64,000 nucleotides of DNA from Centrapalus pauciflorus (taxonomy: Eukaryota > Streptophyta > Magnoliopsida > Asterales > Asteraceae), in NCBI GenBank assembly GCA_020465985.1, contig JAANYP010006643.1, forward strand, positions 186,001 through 250,000, read 5' to 3'. Position numbers and translations under genes: made by a program. The notes beneath the pieces are model-generated. The model had not been told where the DNA came from and did no database searches. It saw only the letters and a list, made by a program, of their open reading frames with translations. Positions 56,740 through 64,000 of this stretch are shown here, in pieces. The first letter of the stretch is position 1, and the number at the start of each line of letters is the position of its first letter.

Positions 56740-57755
56740 TCATTTGTTGTTTTTTCTCTCCTCCGGGTACTCAGGGGCAACGAATGGGATCACGGTTAAT
56801 CTAGAGGTTTTAGGGCCGTGAATTTGGTAACCTAAGTGGGTTCTCTCATATACTAACCGTAGCATCGTAAGCTTCGTGAACCAGATCTCATTAGGGTTAA
56901 GATATTTTATCGGTAACTGCTCTGACACTGCCTTCTCTATAATGAATAGTTCGGTCAACATCCTACAGTGCGGATAATTCGTCCCCTGACCCATGATATT
57001 ACATTCCCATAGATTTTGCATTATAATGTACCCCAGAGATATAGTCGGGTATCCTTTCATAAGCGCATGTACTAATAGGTTTTCCTGGGGTCTAACGGTG
57101 GTCGTGTCTTGGTGTCTGGGAAGCAAGTTAAAAATAACGAACTTTCACAGAATTTTGGCTAGTGGGCACAGGTCTCCCCTATAAAAATTAATATAGACTC
57201 ATGCATCTTCTATTGACATCCCGAAAACCGTGGCTATCATTCCAACCCATTTTTTAGCCCACCCGTTAATTTTACGTGCTCTACCCCCTGAATATCAAGA
57301 GATGACCAAAACTCTCTAGGCCGTGGAATATCATTATCTATAGCAAACTCCTCACACAGCTTCTTCCTAGAGACTGTCACTCTACTATTTCCCACTAAGC
57401 CCGCTAACTCAAAATCATGTTCCTCATATCCGTCTGTTCTCCGCACAGTGGCGAACCACTCCTAGATCAGACTAGTATGGATATAGGGCAGCTCCCACTA
57501 TATTGCTTTTGCCCATCCCAGCCTCTCGAAGCACTCTAAAATCTCAAAACCCGCGAAATCAGGTTCTTTTAGGGTTCGCTCAATGTGAAATCTCGGTGGT
57601 TTACCATTATTAGTGTTTAGGGGAACTACGAGAAATTCCGCATTGAGTGGTGTCTCAAAGCAGACATTCTCAGGGTTATAGGTTTTCATCCTAGGGGTTC
57701 GGGTAAAACGGTTGTTCACGTTACGATTGCTATTAGCGTTTTATTGGCCCGACAT
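56740..57755 (-). pseudogene. T2 ORF: second 'putative plant transposon protein'-type ORF, decayed
   Basis: Starts ATGTCGGGC at 57755 after TTGTAG, as in T1, with a stop at codon 5. Pieces at 57498-57719, 57237-57446 and 56740-57126 give FHIERTLKEPDFAGFEILEC, FERLGWAKAI, VSRKKLCEEFAIDND, NLLPRHQDTTTVRPQENLLV, HALMKGYPTISLGYIIMQNL and EIWFTKLTMLRL. They follow the same order as T1 (LGW; then the segment ahead of LLKGKPKLSF; then a second helical part), so the two ORFs are diverged relatives. Several stops inactivate it. Confidence 0.6.
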
Positions 57756-57759
57756 CTAC

Positions 57760-58742
57760 AATTAAATATGAAGAGAAATAGGATGTTAAAATAGGGTTTC
57801 CTATATTAATAATGCATGAATAATTAAAAACCTGTTTTCACATTAAATGATCTAATTCCTAATTCTCACCAACAATGTGAGCCAAAACTTACCCTATTAA
57901 TACATGAACTTAATAATTAAATATTTTAACAATTAAAACTACCCTATAGACAACTTTTTGAAATATCAAAAATAAAGCATATTTGGAAAAACTAAGTTCT
58001 TTAACAAAGCTTTTGCAAAAATATATCCGAATTATCTATATTAATATATAAAATTATATTTAACCATTTTTCATTGAAAATAATATAACCCCAAAAAGTT
58101 CATCCCATACATGCATGATAAATCTATAAAAGCTAATGTAGAATTTACTAGGGGCGTTAGGAAGAGTATACCTTAGTAATTATTGAGAAGAACTAGCAAC
58201 GGATTGAAGAATTGACGTGAAAAGGGTGTTATCTGAGAGGTTTTAGGCCTTTAAATCGAAAATCGCCACTTATAAAGTTGAATTTTAGGGTTTATCACTT
58301 CTGAGGCATAGGGTTCTGTATTTATAAGAATTTAAGCGCGTCGGGGCGTAGGCTGGGCGTAACCATCAACAGATTTGAGAGAAAAACACAAAGTGTTCTT
58401 TGAAAGGGAATTCAAGGCCAATGGCCCTATTTATATACAATGATGGTGGGCGGAGGTGTACATAACCTTCCCTCCCCTCGACACGTGCAAACTCTAATGA
58501 CACGTACTAAAATAAAAAGAAACTTACAGACGTGCCAGGCCTCCGGATTTTTAATCTAGGGCACACGCAAGTCTCTAAACCCGTTTCTTCAATTTTTAAC
58601 ATTTTTACGCTCACTCTCCCTAACTTACGCTATTAAATCGGGTTAAAAATAATTCACTATGCGTGCTTAAAAATTTAATTTCTGACGTGGGGCTTCTTAC
58701 ACATAACTTAAACCTAACAACAACTAAAGTTGAGAGGAGAAT
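57760..58742 (-). other. non-coding stretch, possible T3 LTR
   Basis: Starts on the minus strand after the purine tract AAGTTGGGGAGG (58754-58743). Like T1 it contains a TATA-like TTTATA (58427-58435) and a GCGTAGGCTGGGCGTA patch (58340-58360). These shared motifs support LTRs of related families. Confidence 0.4.
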
Positions 58743-58864
58743 CCTCCCCAACTTAGTTAGGTGCATAAAACTAACACACAAAATAAAATAAACACTAAAA
58801 ATAAAATAAAAGCAAATAAAGTCAAATAATCTGCCTTTTCGTAGGGAATCACGATTTCTCTTAG

Positions 58865-59636
58865 TGTTGGAATTAGTGTCCAAGTCACAATTATTTGTAA
58901 ACATATTGTTATCAGGCTGGATCCTTTTTGGGTGCATGCAATGAATTGTAAAGAAGAGATGATTAACTTAAATATATAATGTTAATTAGTTTGTTAATTT
59001 ATTATGTTTAATAAATTAATTAGAAACTAAATAATTGATTATATTTGATTAATGGGTTAGTTTGTTAATTTATTAATAGTTAATAAATTAACCGGAAGCT
59101 AATAGAATTAATTGAGGAAGTACAGGGGCTAAACTGCAATTAGTTGATTGTCAACAGGGCACCCCCTAAACCCTAATAGGGGGGCCGGCCACCAATCCAT
59201 CCAACATGGATTTGGGATAAAAAATTTGTAGGTTTCTAAAACCTATAAATAGGCAGCCCCTGCCTGCTTCATTCCTCGCTCATTCAATTCTAAGTTCTCT
59301 AACAATCACAAGGGATACCAGTTTTTGGGACTCTTAGATCTGAGCTTAGAAAAGTTATAATTATCTTTTCTTTTGTTCATTGGGTGTGAACAACTAGAGG
59401 CGATCTTGCTTTAGACGCTTGTTACTCGATTCAGAGGCTGTTCTTGCAATCGTTCTTCGTGGAGAAAATTGCGAATTTTCTCAAGGTTAGTTTTTCTTAT
59501 TCATCTCTTAATTTTAATACTTAGTTGCTTAGCTTGTTTGGTTAGATCCTTAAGGTTTTATATTCTTGCATAGTTAGGTTATTTAATTTTCCGCAAAGTT
59601 TTAATTTAACCTAGCAAGGGTATAGGAAACCCAACA
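58865..59636 (+). repeat. R 5' LTR
   Basis: TGTTGGAATTAG ... GAAACCCAACA, 772 bp with 6-bp inverted ends TGTTGG/CCAACA. TATA box CTATAAATAGG at 59243-59253. A short GAAAATTGCGAATTTTC palindrome lies at about 59464-59480. Confidence 0.9.
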
Positions 59637-59637
59637 G

Positions 59638-59649
59638 TGATATCAGAGC
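59638..59649 (+). other. R primer binding site
   Basis: TGATATCAGAGC, one mismatch from the initiator Met-tRNA primer site of S. Confidence 0.85.
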
Positions 59650-61193
59650 GGTCAACCTAACGAGATTTGCACTAATTTTGAGATGATAATCTTGTTCTTG
59701 AAATTTCGAAATTTGTTTTGATTAATTTTCGGAATTTTGATTTAATTTTAATGGTGTTTTTAATTTTAAATTAAATTGTTTAAACTTAAAATTAATTTTT
59801 AAATATTAAATAAATCCGAAAAATTAATTAAAAATTATTTTTTCAAAATTTTTGGAGTAAAATTCGTTTTTTGATAATTATTTAATTTTTAAAATAGTTT
59901 TTAAATATTAAACTAATTGTCTAAATTTTGAAAATTGTTTTTCATTTTTATCTTCAAATTTTTGGATTTTTAAAAGGTTTTAAATGGATAAATCTGAAAT
60001 ATTAAATAACTTATTATTTTATTAATTTAGGATTTTATTAATTTAATTAAGGGTTTGATTTTTGGGGTTTTAGATAAACATGCCTTAGAGATAAGCTTGA
60101 TTTTCTAGGTTTATCCTAAATCCTCTTTATCTAGAAATTACCTTAATTTAAATTAAGTGCTTATCCTAAAGGTTTTAGAATATCACAATTTACTAGGATA
60201 AACTTGTATTATCCTAGGTTTAAATTTTGAGGATTTATATGGTTATATATATAGGTTTCGGATTTAATATATATATTTAATAATTACATGTTTCTTATTT
60301 TATTTAAATATTGAAACCGAAATATATATAAAAAATATAAATATTAATTTAAACCCTAATATTTTAAATTGTTAAAAATATACCCTGAATTTTAAAATGT
60401 TTAAAATAGACCCTTTAATTTTAATAATTTAAAATTAAACCCCTAAGATTTAGAAAAAATTTATATATGTATTATTGATTATGTATATATATATCATTTA
60501 AATCTAATTACATCGTGAGTCAATTGATAAATCGGCTCACCCATAGTGAACAAACTATAAACGAGGTATAAGGCGGGTCGCTCTGCTTCCCTAAAGGAGT
60601 AGGTTTTTAACAGCTTCGCGCTGATCTACCTCCTCCGCTTCGCTGTGCGTTCAATAGAGCTACCGAGGACTTTTGATAGGATGGTGTCCAGATTAAAAGT
60701 GTAATCTAAAGTAGTAAAACAAAAATCCCGTTTTAGATATATCAAAAGTGAATTAGTATGCAAATCCATGAAAAATGCACATCTCCTATATGCACTGTTA
60801 GTGGAGCGTGTGTATTGACCGGCACACTAATGAGAGACATATTAGGAGGTGATGTAGGACTCACGATTCCCGGACTGATCTGTGCCGGGTCTTACGCAGT
60901 TTTGCATGGTTAGATTCACCATCTTGTCCGTGATCCTCGGCAACCCAGTCACGGATAGTAGTTGAGCATAACCGAGATTAACATGCCATTGATAAGATTC
61001 AATGAATCTCAAAAGATCTAGGAATTTCATAGAGATTGAAATCGACAAGAGTTTGTCCACCGAAAATAAATTTGTGGCGTGATTACGACGACCCTTTTCT
61101 TAAAACAAATCGAAAATATGGATCCTAGCCTTAATTCAAATTGGGTAAATTGTTTAAGGAATACTTCAAACTAACTAACACTTTATCTCACAG
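59650..61193 (+). other. R leader
   Basis: No plausible ORF. The first 900 bp are A/T-rich with TTAAAT-type runs. A GC-richer island at about 60530-61080 stands out, with short inverted pieces such as GCTTCGCGC and TTCCCGGACTG...TGCCGGG. It may hold the packaging or dimerisation signal. Inference only. Confidence 0.5.
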
Positions 61194-62312
61194 ATGTCTA
61201 CTTCTACTGGTACTCCCACTCCTGCTCCCAACCACGCATCCAACTTCTCACTCCTTTCCGTTCTGGGTAGGGAAAAACTATCCGGTCCGAACTATGTGGA
61301 CTGGATGAGAAACCTCAGGTTTACGCTGAGGTACGAGAACAAGGAGTATGTTCTCGATGAACAAATTCCCACACTGAATGAAAATCCCACCCAGGAGGAA
61401 ATGGACGCACACCAGAAACATTACGATGATGCAAACAAAGTGTCCTGCATCATGGCGTCATCCATGGTTCCTGAGCTTGCTAAAGCCTTCGAGAATACAT
61501 GGGCCTTTGAGATGAATCAGCAGCTGCGAGAGATGTTTGAGGCTAAGGCGAGCAAAGAGCGCCTTGATGTGGTAAGATCCCTCATGGCCTGCAAACCAAA
61601 ACCTGGAACATCTATCTGCACTTTCGTCCTTGAGATGAAGGGGTACTTCGACCGGCTGGAGGCTCTCAATATGGTGTTTGACTCTGAGTTCTCCACCAAT
61701 ATCATTCTTTCTGGACTGCCCACCATCTATAATCAGTTCGTACTCTCCTATCAGATGAACATGAATCAGAAGGAGACGTCAATTATGGAACTGCATAATC
61801 TGCTCCGAACCGCTGAACAGAGCATCAAGAAAGATGAGACCCCTGTGGCCCCTGTGCTTACTGTCGGTAAGGCCTCAAAGAAACGGAAGTCATCCTGGAA
61901 GACCCCAAAAGGAATGTCCAAGAAAGGGTCTCAAGGGAAAACAGAGTCCGGTATTGTGCCTACTAAAGATCCGAAGGAAGCAGTATGCTTTTACTGCAAT
62001 GGCAAGGGGCACTGGAAGCGAAGCTGCCCATCATATCTGAAGGACCTTAAAGACGGCAAAGTCGAAAAGGCCAGCACCTCAGGTATGTTCATGATCGAAC
62101 TCCATAACACTTCTATCTCTAATTCATGGGTTCTTGATACAGGATGTGGTACTCACATTTGCTCTGTATTGCAGGGACTAAGGGAAAGTAGAAGCTTGAA
62201 GCATGGGGAGCTGAACCTAATCATGGGGAATCGAAAGATCACGCCGGTGAAGAAAGTCGGAAGGTTCCAGCTCGTGCTTAGATCAGGAGTAGAGATTAGC
62301 TTAAATAATTGA
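61194..62312 (+). CDS. gag: R gag and protease
   Basis: 372 codons from the ATG after a CACAG. The gag core has LSGPNYVDWMRNLRFTLRYE (about residues 30-49), EMNQQLREMFE and a GYFDRLEAL segment. A CCHC zinc knuckle, CFYCNGKGHWKRSC, lies at about 265-278, and a protease active site SWVLDTGCGTHICS at about 311-324. The frame ends at a TGA (62310-62312) where Cys or another residue is expected; the same frame continues at once with YSPDMNRNIISL, so it is a nonsense mutation in a single gag-pol frame. Confidence 0.88.
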   Translation: MSTSTGTPTPAPNHASNFSLLSVLGREKLSGPNYVDWMRNLRFTLRYENKEYVLDEQIPTLNENPTQEEMDAHQKHYDDANKVSCIMASSMVPELAKAFENTWAFEMNQQLREMFEAKASKERLDVVRSLMACKPKPGTSICTFVLEMKGYFDRLEALNMVFDSEFSTNIILSGLPTIYNQFVLSYQMNMNQKETSIMELHNLLRTAEQSIKKDETPVAPVLTVGKASKKRKSSWKTPKGMSKKGSQGKTESGIVPTKDPKEAVCFYCNGKGHWKRSCPSYLKDLKDGKVEKASTSGMFMIELHNTSISNSWVLDTGCGTHICSVLQGLRESRSLKHGELNLIMGNRKITPVKKVGRFQLVLRSGVEISLNN

Positions 62313-63638
62313 TGTTATTCACCCGATATGAATCGGAACATCATTTCTTTGTTTGCCTTGTATAAGGATGGATACAATTTCAGCTTTGATAATAATAATG
62401 GAAGTATTTTGGTTTATTTGAATGATGTTTTTATATTCAAAGCTTGTCCTTATAATGGCGTATATGAAACTGTTGAGTGTGATAACAACCTATTATTTAA
62501 TATTGATTCTAACGAAATTGATAAGTCCAAATTGTGGCACTGTCGCCTTGGGCACATTAACAAGAAACGCATCGCTCAACTCCAAAAGGATGGAGTGTTG
62601 GAATCATTCGACCTGAAATCGGATGATGTATGCGAATCCTGTTTACTGGGCAAGATGACAAAATCTCCATTCATAGGAACGTGTGAAAGAGGTGAAGGAC
62701 TATTGGATTTGGTCCACACAGATGTATGTGGGCCATTCCGATGTGCTATAAAAGGGGAAAATCGGTACTATGTCACCTTTACAGATGACTATAGTAGATT
62801 TGGATATGTTTATTTAATCAAACATAAGTCCGACACTTTTGAGACATTCAAAAGATATCAAAGTGAAGTAGAGAATCAACTGGGCAGAAGATAAAGGTTC
62901 TCCGCTCCGACAGGGGAGGAGAGTACCTTAGTATCAAGTTTCTCGATCATCTTAGAAGCTGTGGAATAGTTTCCTAGTTAACACCTCATGGAACACCACA
63001 ACTCAACGGAGTTGCGGAGAGGAGAAACAGGACCTTGTTAGACATGGTCCGATCTATGATGAGTCGAGCAACACTTCCAGTACGTTTCTGGGGTTATGCA
63101 TTAGAAACTGCGGCACATATTATAAATCCAGTACCCACCAAGAAAGTTTCAAAGACACCTTACGAGATGTGGAAGGGAAAGCGTCCTTCCCTTGGTCACA
63201 TCAAGATCTGGGGTTGTGAAGTCTTCGTTGGACGAGAGACCTCTGACAAACTCAGTCAAAGATCTTAAAAGTGTCTATTCGTCGGTTACCCACAAGAGTC
63301 ATTTGGATATCTATTTTATAAACCACGTGAAAACGTAGTGTTTGTATCTCGAAGAGGAGTCTTCCTCGAGAAGGAGATAATATCTAAAAAGGACAGTGGG
63401 AGTAAGATCGATCTTGATGAGATTCAAGATACTACCGATGAAGAACCAACTGCAAACACTAATTATCAACATGAGGCTGAGATGCCTGTTGAACCCAATG
63501 ACATATCCTTACCTTTGCGCAGATCCGGTAGAGTTAGCAATCCTCCTGAGTTCTACTATGGTTTCCATATTGAACAGGATGATATGATTAGTGATAGTAC
63601 ACTAGTCGACTTAGATGAACCAGCTAACTACCGGGAAG
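62313..63638 (+). pseudogene. pol: R integrase and linker, one frameshift and stops
   Basis: The frame to 62894 has the HHCC finger (LWHCRLGHINKKRIAQ, CESCLLGKMTKSPF) and the first catalytic Asp in LVHTDVCGPF. A one-base loss near 62890 shifts the rest, which reads KVLRSDRGGEYLS with the second Asp and NGVAERRNRT with the Glu. Stops occur at about 62974 and 63266. Conserved MVRSMMSRATLP, IWGCEVFVG and LPLRRSGRVSNPP follow, then EPANYREV at the break, the usual linker ahead of RT. Confidence 0.85.
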
Positions 63639-64000
63639 TGTTGGGTTCCTATACCCTTGCTAGGTTATATTAAACCTTTGCGGAAAATTAAATAACCTAA
63701 CTATGCAAGAATATAAAACCTGGAGGATCTAACCAAACAAGCTAAGCAACTAATTATTAAAATAAAGAGATGAATAAGAAAAACTAACCTTGAGAAAATT
63801 CGCAATTTTCTCCACGAAGAACGATTGCACGAACAGCATCTGAATCGAGCAACAAGCGTCTAAAGCAAGATCGCCTCTAGTTGTTCACACCCAATGAACA
63901 AAAGAAAAGATAATTATAACTTTTCTAAGCTCAGATCTCAGAGTCCCAAAACTGGTATCCCTTGTGATTGTTAGAGAACTTAGAATTGAATGAGCGATGA
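63639..64000 (-). repeat. LTR of the R family, inverted, runs off the window
   Basis: On the minus strand it ends GGGTATAGGAACCCAACA at 63639, like the end of R's 5' LTR (59281-59636). The match covers the whole 362 bp with about 15 differences by eye. It is the 3' edge of an LTR whose element lies inside the window's next bases or beyond. The 5 bp next to it are GGAAG (63634-63638); the partner TSD is not in the window. Confidence 0.88.

Larger units (their letters stand above)
58865..63638 (+). mobile_element. element R: Ty1/copia element, truncated within pol
   Basis: A 5' LTR (58865-59636), primer site, a 1.5-kb leader, gag-protease, integrase and the linker before RT are present in order. 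At 63639 an LTR of the same family in opposite orientation interrupts it. RT, RNase H and the 3' LTR are not in this window. The gag differs clearly from that of S, so R belongs to another copia lineage, which I cannot name with confidence. Confidence 0.88.

Noticed and set aside
60842..61060. 72-codon minus-strand ORF in the leader of R
   Set aside because: Antisense to a leader with likely RNA structure; no domain.

Overview
This window is a piece of a plant nuclear chromosome made almost entirely of transposable elements. It is AT-rich, and I found no intact host gene, rRNA, tRNA or CRISPR array. The elements are plant types: Ty1/copia elements with methionine-tRNA primer sites, several of them Sirevirus-like with a large extra ORF after pol; Ty3/gypsy chromoviruses with chromodomains; CACTA ends; and a Mutator-like MITE. 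A large, repeat-rich flowering plant genome, probably a eudicot, fits best. The species cannot be told from the sequence.

Layout. (1) 1-2962 is a low-coding stretch with a fragment of an ABCC-type ABC transporter on the minus strand, ending in a CACTA-like terminus. (2) 2963-4283 is a second CACTA-like end whose TGCAACAC-rich subterminal block is duplicated in tandem. (3) 4284-12733 is element A1 (+), a decayed Sirevirus-like copia element: integrase, RT and RNase H, a spacer, an env-like ORF and a 3' LTR. It abuts a gypsy integrase/chromodomain fragment (12740-13174). (4) 13494-15658 holds minus-strand env-like fragments and one LTR. (5) 15665-49520 is element A2 (+), a relative of A1, split by nested insertions: a solo LTR (18151-19307, TSD GACTC) and a minus-strand copia element M (19960-47282). 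M itself contains gypsy chromovirus G (20421-28267, TSD CTGTT), Sirevirus-like element S (31244-44831, TSD AAATC) and a Mutator-like MITE (46047-46979). (6) 49547-52174 has a copia LTR, primer site and gag fragment, then an LTR in the opposite orientation. (7) 52185-58860 (-) has two diverged ORFs of the 'putative plant transposon protein' type, each followed by a near-identical purine tract. (8) 58865-63638 is copia element R (+). Its pol is cut off at 63639 by an inverted copy of its own LTR family, which runs off the window.

How it fits together. The order of insertion can be read directly. A2 is oldest, M landed in A2's env-like ORF, and G and S landed in M. The LTR pairs of G and S each differ by about 2% by eye, so both are recent. 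S is structurally complete (LTRs, TSD, primer site, purine tract, gag, pol and a 1,385-codon env-like frame) but has a few stops and frameshifts. The features most worth a second look are the env-like ORF and its spacer with motif clusters and a possible splice acceptor, the domain it seems to share with the ORFs at 54-57 kb, the higher-order tandem repeat inside M, and the captured ABCC fragment.
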